A stretch of DNA of 64,000 nt from Eutreptiella sp. 'Long Island Sound 2002' (Eukaryota > Euglenozoa > Euglenophyceae > Eutreptiales > Eutreptiaceae): positions 44,232,639 through 44,296,638 of the forward strand of contig OZ038378.1 in NCBI GenBank assembly GCA_964036045.1. Reading direction: 5' to 3'. The notes beneath the pieces are model-generated. The model ran no database searches and was not told the DNA's origin. It worked only from the letters and a program-made list of their open reading frames with translations. The position numbers and the translations under genes are program-made. Below are positions 50,440-60,422 of this stretch, piece after piece. Each line of letters starts with the position of its first letter. Positions within the stretch are counted from its first letter, which is position 1.

Positions 50440-50907
50440 TGAATTGCTGGCCAGTGTGGCCCTCTACCCAGTCAAGGTCCTGCTCCTTACTTTGCAGGGA
50501 TGCTCTGACTAGTTGTACCCAGTGGGCTTGACGGACGGGTCGTTTGTGCCGGGTGGATGACAGAATGGCCCCTTGACAGTCAAGCCGTAGGCGGTCCCCG
50601 TGGTCCCCGAAATGTGACCCCAAAAGGATGCCAACTAGTTCCGCCTTGTATGAGTTTGGGGCGCCAGGGACCCTGCACATAGCCACGCTGCCATCGCAAG
50701 GACAGTGGCCGCATCTGACGTGGGGGGGTCACCCAGTTTGCTGCCATCGGTATAGACAGCGTCAGGGCGGTGCGGTGAGGGTACAATGTACAGCTGCAGC
50801 CCAGCAACTGTAACGACCGAGGTAGCCTGGCGGTATATTTTGGGGGCGTCCCAGATGATAGGCAGCGGTGTGGGGGAGTGACCAGTGGGGTTAACTAGCA
50901 TGTCCAC
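50440..50907 (-). pseudogene. LINE-type RNase H domain, frameshifted
   Basis: The upstream frame carries the first active-site Asp in AVYTDGSKLG (about 50746-50748). Near 50690 the reading moves by one frame, and the next frame holds SYKAELVGILLGS (Glu), LRLDCQGAI (Asp) and WVEGHTGQQFNEASDHYAK (His and final Asp). All expected catalytic positions of a type I RNase H, which degrades the RNA strand of RNA-DNA hybrids, are therefore still readable, though in two frames. The second frame runs on past a G16 tract on the plus strand (50388-50403) where another shift occurs. RNase H downstream of RT is known in several LINE clades; I cannot assign the clade without the RT. Confidence 0.7.
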
Positions 50908-50982
50908 TTTATTGCGGTATTACCTCCATGAAGGAAGATACCTCCGCTCACTTGAGTGGTAGGGGTGAACTTCATGGCGGGG

Positions 50983-51000
50983 CTAGGGTTATAACCCTAG
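50983..51000. other. 18-bp perfect palindrome
   Basis: CTAGGGTTATAACCCTAG equals its own reverse complement. It contains two opposed CTAGGGTTA halves, resembling a head-to-head telomere-like motif, but only one unit per arm. No function is assigned. Confidence 0.9.
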
Positions 51001-51007
51001 TTACTTT

Positions 51008-51194
51008 GAGAAAATGTAGTTTAAGCTTCAAAAGAGTGATAGAAATACTTAAGTTAGTCTTAGCATCAACAAAAGGGTTTTAAAGGGGGCTTGGCCTGGA
51101 GAAAGTGTACTTCAAGCTTCAAAAGAGTGATAAACGTGTTAAGTTAAGTGTTAGTCTCAACACCTTCCCAAGGTTCAAGGGGGGCTTGGCCTGG
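51008..51194. repeat. Diverged 91-95-bp tandem dimer
   Basis: Two copies start GAGAAAATGTAG (51008) and GAGAAAGTGTAC (51099). Both contain AAGCTTCAAAAGAGTGAT and both end GGGGGCTTGGCCTGG. It lies between the LINE remnant and the gypsy LTR. Confidence 0.8.
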
Positions 51195-51382
51195 ATCAAG
51201 TCCCCCAACCAAGACATGGTGGTGACTTCTTCTTACTCCCCCCTGGAGTACTAGTTGATCAAGCTAGTAGATCCAAGGAGAAAGGCTCAAATTCCCGCAA
51301 AGTTATGAAGCCGGTTCGGATCCCATTTGGCTGCATGGATATCCTACACTTCACCGATTTGGGCGATCTCAGCAGTTTCGGG

Positions 51383-51390
51383 TATACATT
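51383..51390 (+). promoter_or_regulatory. Decayed TATA-like box in 5' LTR
   Basis: The 5' LTR reads TATACATT where the 3' LTR reads TATAAATA at 63336-63343. The 3' form is a good TATA box. Its position about 78 bases into the LTR would imply a very short U3, so the assignment is tentative. Confidence 0.25.
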
Positions 51391-52342
51391 CAGGGGAATT
51401 CCGAATCTATATTATTCATAATTCATACGATGGAGAATTTCACAGTTCTAGTTCAGACCAGGCCTGCTGTGTGTGCGCGCGCCCTTCTCGTGTTCCTGTT
51501 GGCGTGCGCGTGCTCTGTGTTCTTTAATGCGGGCCGAAAAATCTTCCCAACGGGTGCAAGTAGTGTTAGTTCTATCCCGTTGCGGAACTGGAAGCAAATC
51601 GGAAGCTAGGGAACTTCCAGTGGATGATAGAAGGCCCGGAATGGCGATCTGGCTAAACCCTGCTGCTGTGCCTCCGCCCACACCGGCTGTTGTCCTTGGG
51701 TGCATCACTGCACTTGGGAGGAGCCCGGTGTACATTAATGGGGGCATCTGCTTCGGCAGTGCCACGCCTACTTGTATGGGGGAGCACGAGTCCCTTGAAG
51801 CTGGAGGAGCCCTAGTGGAAGTGAAGTGGATGTGGATGTGGCTGAGGTAGGCTCACCGGAAGGGAAGAAGGTAGCTCGGTCGTTGCTCCACAAGGCAAAG
51901 CAATTCCTCATTCCTTGGCTTATCATTTGTTTGTTTTGCATGTGTCATGACAAATTGATCTTCCATGGAATCAAAGAGGGTCAATCTTTGGTGATTGCGT
52001 GTGTTGAACATGTTTTGTGCATGTGCAATGGCTGAACATGCTAAAGGCGGAGAATTGCACTTATGCCCTGGTTGCCAACCTCTCATTTGCCGTCTTACTC
52101 CGGTGACCTTCGGTGAATTCATATCATTGGTCAAACATGGTTGGTGATTCACTATCCTTCTCTTGGCAGCAAACAATAGGGCATGAGTTCACTTCATTTT
52201 GCAACTGGATATAGGGACAATTGTCGGTCAAGGTTGGGGATTCTCACTCCGTGTGCATGAATGATCTCCTGGGTCATGGCTAGGCGAAACTCTCCCTCCA
52301 TATGCATGCTCTCGGGATGGGGTTCTGATGAGGTTCTCTCCT

Positions 52343-52450
52343 GGGCCATGTATTGGGTAGGCTCTCCCTCCTGGGCCATAGATCGGTTAGGTTCTCCCTC
52401 CTGGGCCATGGATTGGTTAGGTTCTCTCTCCGGGCATGGATTGGGGTGAA
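52343..52450. repeat. 30-bp minisatellite inside the LTR
   Basis: About three and a half copies of a 30-base unit beginning GGGCCATGGATTGGTTAGG and ending TCTCCCTCCT. The reverse strand reads as a 10-residue repeat (MAQEGEPNRS), which is a by-product of the period being a multiple of three. Confidence 0.85.
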
Positions 52451-53981
52451 CCCATCTCTCTCAAGTCCCCGAACGGGGCGGGACCATCTCTATTTGAGGC
52501 AGGACTACTTCTCTTTGGGATGGGACAATCTCACATGGATCTGCTCTCATTGGACCTGGGATACCTCTCTTTGTGCACTCACTCTGCGGGCCGGGTGTAG
52601 GTCACTACATGTGACCCGGGGCATCTGCTTATCCAATCTTCTTACCCAATCTCTCACCAAGTAGCATGCATTGAATTGGTTCGGTGTCACACGAATATGC
52701 AAATACGCAACATTGATTTCACATGTTCATGTGTGGATGGTTTCTAATGAACATGACGATTTTGTTTGCCTATGCCGTGGGTCCCAATCAATTAGGCACC
52801 AAGTGATGGGACCGAGCGGCATGTCCAAGGATGTGAGGGCATGAGACATATGTTGTGTGTTGGCCTCTCTCCTCATGTCTTTGGTTCGCGCCGTAGGGAG
52901 CCAAGCAATTGGTATGTACCATACACTAAACATGTGAGGTTTGGTGGGCTGGCCCTTCTTGATGTCTTCTTTGCAAGAAGCAAGTAAACCCGTCAAGCCT
53001 ATTCATTTGCTGGCCATGGTGTATGACATTGCTGAGTGACGGGCACCTGGCGTCCGGTGTGGATTACCAAAGCATTGCCATCATGACAATATACATGTCA
53101 CACATGCCAGGCGACAAGTAGTGTTTGCCATTGCCGTGAGGACACTCTCCCGACTCATATTTAGTGATCCTCATTGCAAGTTCTTCATATGTGCACATCG
53201 GTGACTCACCAAGGTGCGCAAGTCATGTATGTGGCCATGCCGTACTTTGTGGTCATGGAGGCCATGGTGTCATGGTTGATCAATGGTGAGAACATTCCTT
53301 ATGTTTGGAACCCATGTCGTTTAGTCCATTTTACCGTCTTGTGGGCAAGGGTAAGGATGGGCCATGTGTGCCCAAGCTTCGCGAGGAACCCAATGATGCC
53401 ATTGTGTTTTTTATGCTTTTCTTCGTGTGTTGCCATACACCTAATGGACCGTATTGATGTCATTGTGTCATGCATGATCATTCGTGAACCAATGAGTCTT
53501 CTCAGGCCGTTGTATTGGAATTTTGTGGGCATGGTGTCATACGTCCATAACGGAACGCATAGTTCGAGTGTGCATGGTCTATAAATCGATTCTTGGAGTA
53601 GGGATGCAACATCGTCTTCGATAATCGCATATCTTATTCCAGGGGTTCATCTCCATTTCTACCTCTCAACTCCTTTGCCGTAACATTGTCATTGTTTGTT
53701 CCCTTCTCCATGACTTTCATGTGTTGATGGACCCAAGTTCCTCCGTCCTCAACACTTCCCTCAATTTTTATTGGTGAGCCACGGATTTGGATTTCATTCC
53801 CCAGGGTTGCCAAGGGGTGTGTTTCTGGGACAGTTTTGGAATATGGAAATTGGTGATTGGTAAACATGCAAGCATTGGTGAGATCTAGGACGATCGGTGT
53901 CACGGGGAAGAAGGTGGAAAGATCAGGAATAGGCGGTAGAGCCTGCACAATGGCAGGGGCCGGTCCTACGGACCTTCATTA

Positions 53982-53993
53982 TGGTAGCAGAGG
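53982..53993 (+). other. Primer-binding site, initiator tRNA-Met type
   Basis: TGGTAGCAGAGG lies three bases after the inferred LTR end and is complementary to a tRNA 3' end reading CCTCTGCTACCA, as in initiator tRNA-Met with an AGCAGAG acceptor stem. It differs by one base in the first eleven from the TGGTATCAGAG form usual in land plants. It would prime minus-strand DNA synthesis. Confidence 0.7.
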
Positions 53994-54061
53994 CTTACCT
54001 GCCGCGTACCGCCACCCGGGGACCTTGGGCCCTCATGCGGCCTGCCCACGTGGACCCGGGG

Positions 54062-54798
54062 TAACCATCAATGACACCATCCGGGAGGCGGTGGTTGAAG
54101 GCCGAGAAGAAAGAAGGCAATCGGGTAGAAGAGTGGGTACCGTCGACGACATGGAGGACATTTTCTCTTTTCTGTGGGGGAGTATGTCGAAAACGGTGTC
54201 ATCTCCGAGTACCCGCGGAAGAATCGGACGAGGAGGTCACAAGCTGCAGCAGTGGCTCAAAGGCCCGGCGCTACTGCAAACGCGGTTCGGGAAAACTGTC
54301 CAAGAAAGATGGAAATCGGCAAAGGAAATGACGCCGAGCCCTGCCCGCCGGATGTTCAGCGCTCCATCGGACTCCGAGGGATATCATACTTGTTACCCTT
54401 TGGATGGTGCCGGCGCAGAGCTAGATTTCCGGGCGGGGCGATCACATACCGCCCTAAATCCTGAACTTGATCATGATGCAGAACGGGAAGCATTGCGGCG
54501 AAGGTCGGCAGCAACAAGTCTCCCAAGGCATGCCAGGTTCGGTATGATGGGAGCGGACGCAGGAAGTTTGGACGGTGACGGGACGGACGACACCGTGATG
54601 GGCGGAGGAGAGGAGCGGGGAGCTCTGGGAGGTCCGCCGCGGGATGGCCGGGACCGAGAAGGAGATGGTCGACATCCACGCGAGGACGCCAGGGAGGTGG
54701 CGTGCAGGGACGGGACGCGTGAAGATCACTGCGATTGCCGACGTGTGGATTTCCTCATCGGGAGCTATCCCCGGGTGGGCAAGGATGCCATTATTTAA
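54062..54798 (+). pseudogene. gag 5' region, frame uncertain
   Basis: After the primer-binding site one frame is open to TAA 54796, with GVTINDTIREAVVEGREER near its start and SAPSDSEGYHTCYPLDGAG further on. A different frame is protein-like between 54174 and about 54400 (GEYVENGVISEYPRKN). The mixture suggests one or more shifts in a polar, low-complexity Gag amino-terminal region rich in Gly, Asp, Arg and Ser. No start codon can be chosen with confidence; a frame open into the LTR precedes it. Confidence 0.4.
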
Positions 54799-54810
54799 AG
54801 GATCAACAAG

Positions 54811-56246
54811 TTGGATGACACCGCGGGTGGAATTCTTGAGGACCCGGCAATCTTCGACAACGCTCTGAAGAGTATTCGATCACATCAAGAGGACTACGAG
54901 TCCAAGCTGGAGACAATGCTGGTACAGCAGCAAGGAATGCTGGACAAAATGATTAAGTACTTGGAGACCGTCGAGGACAAGATGAAGGAGTCAGAGAGGC
55001 GTGCGGGAGTCCCGGCACCAGGTCCCGATCTACCACGGGATCCTGCCCAGGAGTCTTTGGTGAGGCGGCTGACGACATTGAGGACAGCCGCAGAAGGAGT
55101 GGCGCCCATGGAGGGTCGCATGGAGTCGGCGCCATACGGTCCGCCACGGACCGAGCCCCCATTGTTGAGGCACATCCCACTTTTCTCGGCCACTGTCATG
55201 TTGCGAGAGAAGACGCCGGGAAAAGGCTCGGGGACTGGTACGCCCAAGCGTGATACCCGTGAGGGGACGATTGAAATTGACATGAGCAGCCCGTCAGCCG
55301 CTAGGACGTTCGATGCCCGTGCAGTGTATGAACGCCGGGTAGCCGAAATGGATTCAGAATTACGTGGAGGATCCAGTGGGGAATCATGGGTGCAAGATCC
55401 GCGGCTTGGCATGTGGACCATGGTCGGTCCGAGCATGGAAGAAATCAAATCTGTACCGCCAGAAGACATGGAGGTCCGAGGAGTGTACTCCCACTCCCCG
55501 GGCAATGGGACTGTTGGAAGTATCCGTCTTGGGGGAGTCATTGCTTTGGATGTTGGAGACGCTGTACATATCGAAGACGTCCGGGGTGTGAAAATACCCC
55601 ATTACGACGCAAATCCCCAAAATACCCAAAATACCCCGCCATCTTGCACGATTCCATCCTAGATTGGGAAGACTTCGCCGAGGATGTTGTTGGTGAGATG
55701 CGGTTCCGATCGGATGCTCAAGACAAGTGGGCATGTCGTATATTCCCACACCATTTGGCTCCGGAGTTGAAGGCGGACTTACGTGACGCGAATCGGGAGA
55801 AGAGGATCCGTACGGAGGAGCAGTGTTTGGACTGGTTGAAGCAAGAAGAAAGGGTGGATACCCCCAACCAAAAGCTCGATGACTTATGGGCAATACCTCT
55901 CAACTTGGAACGTGGGGAGCTGCGGTTGAGGGAGTGGAGAAGATATCTTCGAAAATACCGCCGACTTCTAAAGCAAGTTTGAGGATTAATCCGAATCGGG
56001 TGAGATTCGCCGCCCCTGCGGGATGTCCTTCCAGCCTATTGGAAGAAACAGATGGAAGGCGAGGAGAAGAAGCGGGCCAAGAAATGTATGGCAGTACGCA
56101 TCATGTCCCCGGAGCAGCAGCACCCGGGCATTATGGAATATTTCCGACCGAGCCTCGGAGCGCCGGAGCGGACGATCTCGTTGAAGAATTCCTTGTACGT
56201 GGAGGTATTTGGGCAGACCGCGGGTGGAAGTCTCCTTCGACTTTGA
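54811..56246 (+). pseudogene. gag: gag: coiled-coil and capsid-like region, frameshifted
   Basis: The frame from 54811 encodes a likely coiled coil (SIRSHQEDYESKLETMLVQQ, then KMIKYLETVEDKMKESER) and a long Pro/Gly/Arg-rich linker to TAG 55660. Near 55590-55650, in runs of A and C, the signal shifts to another frame that reads DWEDFAEDVVGEMRFRSDAQ, EQCLDWLKQEER and LREWRRYLRKYRRLL, a helical Gag-like core, and meets TGA 55980. After another in-frame TGA (about 56004) the same frame continues with RDVLPAYWKKQMEGEEKK and HPGIMEYFRPSLGAP to a stop at 56244. Gag would form the particle shell. The assignment rests on position and composition, since gag sequences are poorly conserved. Confidence 0.6.
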
Positions 56247-56479
56247 ATGGACAACTTTGAATGGAGACGCGGGGAAAAGCATGATTTGCAGATGATACCC
56301 GTACCAATGAGCCTGGACTCAATCATCCAGTACCTGAGCGTCGAATTGAAGGTCAACTCCAAAAACGAAGCGCATATTAAAGACCGTCACAATCATGGGA
56401 ACCATGATCGCCGCGAAGATCGACATCATTGAGAGGTCCAAGATGATCGCGACGGGAGTTCGGAAAATGCCGGCGGCGA

Positions 56480-56990
56480 GAGTATGACCCGGGAGAATGA
56501 TAAGGACGCCCACTTCTTTGGGTTTGTGGCGCACAACAGGAAGGAGCATGGGCAGGGCAAGTCGAAGTGGAGCAGAGCACCACCCTGTGGAGGAATGGGA
56601 AAGCGCCGCGGAGGATCGGCAATTTGCCGCTCTCCTTCAAGGAATACAGGCGGGAACATGGCGGATACTGGATCTGTTATGGGAAGAATCTCCAACACAA
56701 ACACGACCATAAGACGTGCAAGATCTAGGCGGAGGACAAGAAGGCGTACTTCCAAGCCCACCCCGAGAAGGTGCCCAAAGAGCAGCGTGTAGAGGCTTGG
56801 AAGCGGGGGCAAAGTGCTGCTGGACGCTCGGGAGGGCAAGGGCATGGGGGTGACCGCCGAATTTGACAAATCGAGGAAGTGGCTGATTCATTGATGCGGG
56901 GCATGGAAGCGCTCAAGGCCTTGCACAACGAGAGAAGTGCCCCATGGCTGGGTGATGGGCAGCAAGACGGGGCTGTGGTCGACGGAACTT
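56480..56990 (+). pseudogene. gag: gag nucleocapsid region with degenerate zinc knuckle
   Basis: A frame around 56640-56725 reads EYRREHGGYWICYGKN then LQHKHDHKTCKI and a TAG. This resembles a CCHC knuckle (usual form CX2CX4HX4C), but the second Cys is Lys and one residue is extra: Cys at 56675, Cys at 56717. Zinc knuckles bind the element RNA during packaging. The reading continues after the stop with AYFQAHPEKVPKEQRVEAWK and then loses the frame again. Confidence 0.5.
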
Positions 56991-57205
56991 AGAGAGGGCC
57001 CCACGGGAGTGGGACACGGGAGGACCCTCTTCTGAAAATTAGTGGAATCCAATCAGAGAAGGCATTTATGGTGCCGAAGAAGGTCCCGAAGGAGCCAAAG
57101 CCACTGCGTTCAGCCAGTGCTAATCCATGGGACGCCCTGCCAAGGGAAGTGCAAGTGGATATTGGCAGCTGGGACGAGAAGGTTGGAGAGACTTAGGAGA
57201 GTCCC

Positions 57206-57748
57206 GTGGATGGGCAGGACCAACCCAAAATGTATGAGATACCTGATCACACGTTGGAAGTCCTTATGCACCCATCCGTGCTAGAGTTGCATGCTGTGAG
57301 AGTCGTCCGTACACCACATGGCGATGAGCTGCAATTGCACTTGAAGGTGCGGGCAGACGGAAGTGTCCCAGATGTCTTGGTGGATACTGGCGCCCAGGTA
57401 AGCTTGTTGCGGAATGGACTGTTTCCGGACACATGTCTGAAAAGCACTGACCGGCCAGTGAGCCTCAAGGTCGCAAACGGCAGGATCATGGGTGGAGGGG
57501 CCCGTGAAGCTGAACTTGGCCTCGAATTTTCGAAGCATGACCGATTGGATCGACCAGACCAAGCAAAACACTTGATGGTCCATGGAAAATTCTACGAGGC
57601 TGATCTCTCTGATTGGGGTATCATAATGCGCTACGACTTCATGGTGAGCAATTCGGCCGGAGCATTGCCACATCGTGCCACACTCATTCGTGAGGCAAAT
57701 GACAGGCTTTCATGGCTATCGACCCATTATGCCCCTGGTGCATTCTAA
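57206..57748 (+). pseudogene. Retropepsin-like aspartic protease
   Basis: A 180-codon open frame starting from an internal GTG contains VPDVLVDTGAQVSLLR, the Asp-Thr-Gly active-site loop (Asp at 57383). Later it has VANGRIMGGGAREAELGLEF and DWGIIMRYDFM, the counterpart of the conserved IIGxDFL strand. One such domain works as a dimer to cut Gag-Pol. The domain itself is intact in one frame; TAA at 57746 ends it, but a protein-like reading (NIVRAVKAAGIKSKGG) continues in the same frame to about 57868. The true upstream start is a fusion to gag rather than the GTG. Confidence 0.8.
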
Positions 57749-57867
57749 TGGACCGGAGATGAGGAGGAGAATATTGTTCGTGCGGTGAAAGCAGCGGGAA
57801 TTAAGTCGAAAGGTGGCGATGGAGAGCACCTTCAGGAGTATGGTCTATCCCGGGAAGCTTATCCCGG

Positions 57868-58662
57868 ATGATGGAAGGCTCCGGTATGGACATACCGTCG
57901 ACGGATGTCTTCGCATGGAGAGAGGCTCCCAAGTTGCAAAAGTGCGCAAGGTACTGGCACAAGGCCGACTCGTCGTGGAACAAACACTGGGGCCCAGAAA
58001 GATGGGGCCATCTGTATGTACACCGAGCCCAACGGGATTCGGAACGGATCGTGAACAAAATTATCGCCGATACAGCCAAAGGAGCCTTGGTGTTGACTGG
58101 ACTCGGCTCAGGGGACGCCCGTGGCGAAGTTATCAGATCCAAGACGGATTCCATCGCATTGAACGAATTTGTGTTTGCGCCGGATGTTGAGATATTTATG
58201 GATGCTACGGGAACTACTTTGCCGTCACCGGGAGAGGCATGGTCAACCCACGCGTATTATGTGGACGGTGCACAATGCCATCCCACGGGCGATGAGGCTT
58301 TAATCTGAAGGATACAAGCCGTGCCCATGAGGGTCATGTTCGAGGAGGGCAACGACCCCAAAGTGGAAGTCAAGACCTTGTCATTTGACGAGGTTGATCG
58401 TGCTGTCCACTGCATGAAGGATGGCATGCATGACCGCGTGGCAGCCAAGCAGGCAAGAGGCCGCGTCAAATCTCCTCATTGGTGGGACGATCAAAATTTG
58501 ATTACGGGGAAATTCACCAAGAACGAGTTCGTGGCGAGGGCGATGGACCACATGGCCGATGAAGATGAGCCTGCGGGTTGCAACACACCCACGTGGAATT
58601 TACCACGCCCCATTCAATATCCAAGAATTCAGAAAATTATCGCCGGGGCTGCAGACCCATGA
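57868..58662 (+). pseudogene. Spacer domain between protease and RT, weakly methyltransferase-like
   Basis: One frame, interrupted by a TGA at 58306, runs from the ATG at 57868 to 58662. It begins IPSTDVFAWREAPKLQKCAR, then ADSSWNKHWGPERWGHLYVH, then IVNKIIADTAKGALVLTGLG. This pattern (D-x-F-A, conserved Cys/Arg-Tyr/Trp, Asp-Ser, LYV, then Lys-Ile...Asp...Ala...Leu-Val) resembles a domain that some algal and other retroelement polyproteins carry between protease and RT and that has been related to Dam-type DNA adenine methyltransferases. The expected NPP(Y/F/W) motif is absent: VHRAQR stands there. The second half (FEEGNDPKVEVKTLSFDEVD) is unrecognised. Function is not assigned. Confidence 0.35.
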
Positions 58663-59330
58663 TGTTGAAGAGGGTATGACGGGTGAGGAAATATTGCAGA
58701 GCGATCCGGAGGAAAGCTGTACGGCTATTTGGTCAGTGGTGACCCTGTCGCCAGCTGCGGCCCAAGAAGCAACGGAAAATACAACGATGGATGAGCTGCG
58801 GGAAAGATTGGTGAAGGATTATGCACCGTTGTTCAGCGGCCTGGCCAACAAAAATTCACCAGATCGAGGTCGATTTGGCAACGCGCGGATTAAATTGAGG
58901 CCCCACTCCAAAGTATATCGGCATCGAGAATATCAGCTTCAAGGTGAACGGGCGGAGGCCATGAAAAAGCTGTTGAAGGAATTCATCGAGCGTGGATGCA
59001 TAGAACCTTCGGACCGTGAGTCGGCAAGCCCAGCATTTATCGTGCCGAGAAAGGAGAAGCGCATCTTCGCGGTGTTAGACCTCCAACATGTTTATCTCCA
59101 GATGGCGTTGCATGAGGAATCCAGGGCGTGTACGGCGATGAGTAGGACGCTTAGCACCATGCAATGGAAAGTGGTGCCGACGGGAGCCAAGAATGGCAAC
59201 TTGGTATTCCAACGCATGATGGAGGATCTGCTGGGACCTGTGCGGGACTGCGCCGACCCGCTCGTGAGGGACATCATTCTGGATCTGGCACGGAGGACAT
59301 GTCGGAGGATGAATTGATCAAGGCCCACGA
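58663..59330 (+). pseudogene. Reverse transcriptase, internally deleted and catalytically damaged
   Basis: The frame open at 58559-59317 reads LRERLVKDYAPLFSGL, then KVYRHREYQLQGERAEAMKK, then LLKEFIERGCIEPSDRESAS and PAFIVPRKEKR, which match the start of a Ty3/gypsy RT. It then jumps straight to IFAVLDLQHVYLQMALHEES, so the segment that normally holds the VDYRxLNxxT block is missing (roughly 30-40 residues). The first catalytic Asp is in VLDLQHVY. The later YxDD box should fall at 59261-59272, where the sequence reads LVRD. The frame shifts just after it, and the signal continues in the next frame as GTEDMSEDELIKAHEKDL. RT would copy element RNA into DNA; this one cannot. Confidence 0.88.
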
Positions 59331-60118
59331 GAAAGACTTGAGACGAGTGCTCGACGTCCTAGATCGACACAGAATGGTATGCAAGCGGACAAAGGCAACC
59401 GTATTCGTGAAAGAGGTCGAGTTTGCGGGACAATTGGTTGTTCATGGGCAACGCAGGACAATACCGGGCAGGTTGGCCGCCTTGAACCATTCGGGGCAAC
59501 CCACCACCATTAGCGAGTTGCGTTCGTTCATGGAATTCTGCAGTTATTATTCGGGTTACGTACTAATGTATGCCGAAGCCTCGGGACCATTGCACAAGAT
59601 GCTGCAGGTTGGGAAGTTTCATGGGCTCAAGGGGATTAAGAAAAAGGTGGCTTGGACAACGGATGCGGAAGAAGCGTTCCAGATGCTAAAGAGAACTCTC
59701 CTGGGAAAGTTGGGGTTATTCCTTATCAATCCGGACAAAGGATTTGTGCTCCGCACCGATGCATTCGATTATCCCGTGGGAGCAGTCCTGGAGCAGGTCA
59801 GAGAGGATGGTTCCTATGTCCCAGTGGCCTTTTGGGGTAGAGTCTTGGCGGAGGGGCAACGCCCCACTTTGACTGCAAGGCAAAAGGAGACGTATGCCAT
59901 TATCTGCGCCTTGCGCAAGTGGTCGGGCATATTGTTTTGCAACCCATAGTTCTGTGCACCAACCATCAAAGTTTGCAGAGTTGGCACAAGAAGCAAGTCA
60001 ACACCCCCTCGGGTCCGGCAACCTGATGCGCCCGGTGGCACGAGACGCTAGCCAAGTTGGACTTGAGCGTAGTGCATGTGCCCGGAAAGGACAACACTGG
60101 CTGATTGCCTCATTTATT
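59285..60118 (+). pseudogene. RT connection and RNase H domain
   Basis: The frame 59285-59949 carries RRVLDVLDRHRMVCKRTKAT, EVEFAGQLV, the TISELRSFMEFCSYYSGYV connection, and the RNase H start KGFVLRTDAFDYPVGAVLEQ, followed by VPVAFWGRVL and LTARQKETYAIICALRKW (first Asp and Glu of the active site). A TAG at 59947 interrupts it. Beyond, a shifted frame reads LCTNHQSLQSWHKK and, after a TGA, ARWHETLAKLDLSVVHVPGK, then another TGA and a shift to ADCLIYWAYP. These are the standard C-terminal RNase H blocks of gypsy elements in their normal order, split by at least three lesions. Confidence 0.85.
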
Positions 60119-60422
60119 GGGCCTACCCAGCCGGGGAAGCATGGGTGGACATCTGCATGCATGGCGATGCCGAGAAGACTGCGGAGGCCAAATGTATCAT
60201 CGAGGAGGAGCTTCTCCTGGAAGAAGGCGAGGCCAAATGCTTTGTGGTGACGGGATCCCGCGCAGAGCTGGCCCAAGTCGGAGATGCCAAGGTGCAAGCA
60301 GTGGAGGCGCAAATGACGGTGCAGGACTTGGTACGAGCCATTGAAGGAGTACAATCGGTTTTGATGGAGGATTGGACCGATGATTATCAAATTTGGACCA
60401 TTGGCTCAAGTACTGGATTGCG
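60119..60422 (+). pseudogene. Pol linker between RNase H and integrase
   Basis: The frame 60076-60426 continues from ADCLIYWAYP with a Glu/Ala-rich segment (KCIIEEELLLEEGEAKCFVV) and VQDLVRAIEGVQSVLMEDW, and ends at TGA 60424. The reading then moves to the frame that starts the integrase. No domain is recognised. Confidence 0.5.

Larger units (their letters stand above)
49000..50920 (-). mobile_element. 5'-truncated LINE (non-LTR retrotransposon) remnant
   Basis: On the minus strand, reading from high to low coordinates, an RNase H domain is followed by a C-terminal region with a Cys/His cluster. No reverse transcriptase or endonuclease precedes it: the coding signal begins abruptly near 50907. 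Loss of the 5' part is typical of LINE insertions made by incomplete reverse transcription. A T17 run at about 49000-49016 (poly-A on the element strand) is a plausible 3' tail, which would give a fragment of about 1.9 kb. The coding frame is broken at least twice. The tail assignment and exact borders are inferred, and target-site duplications were not found by eye. Confidence 0.6.
51306..53978 (+). repeat. 5' LTR (first 742 bp confirmed against 3' LTR; right end inferred)
   Basis: The LTR begins TGAAG. Identity with the 3' copy is visible from 51306 to about 52048, where the window ends for the 3' copy. The inferred right end is ACCTTCA at 53978, because CTTCA is the inverted complement of the starting TGAAG and is followed three bases later by a primer-binding site. 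This makes an LTR of about 2.67 kb, long for the group. Bases 52050-53978 have no recognised gene; the 136-codon frame at 53174-53584 has no motif. Confidence 0.75.

Noticed and set aside
50987-51000. Interstitial telomere
   Set aside because: Only one GGGTTA-like unit on each arm of the palindrome; no tandem telomeric run.
53174-53584. 136-codon ORF within the inferred LTR
   Set aside because: No motif, within a long non-coding LTR; probably chance.
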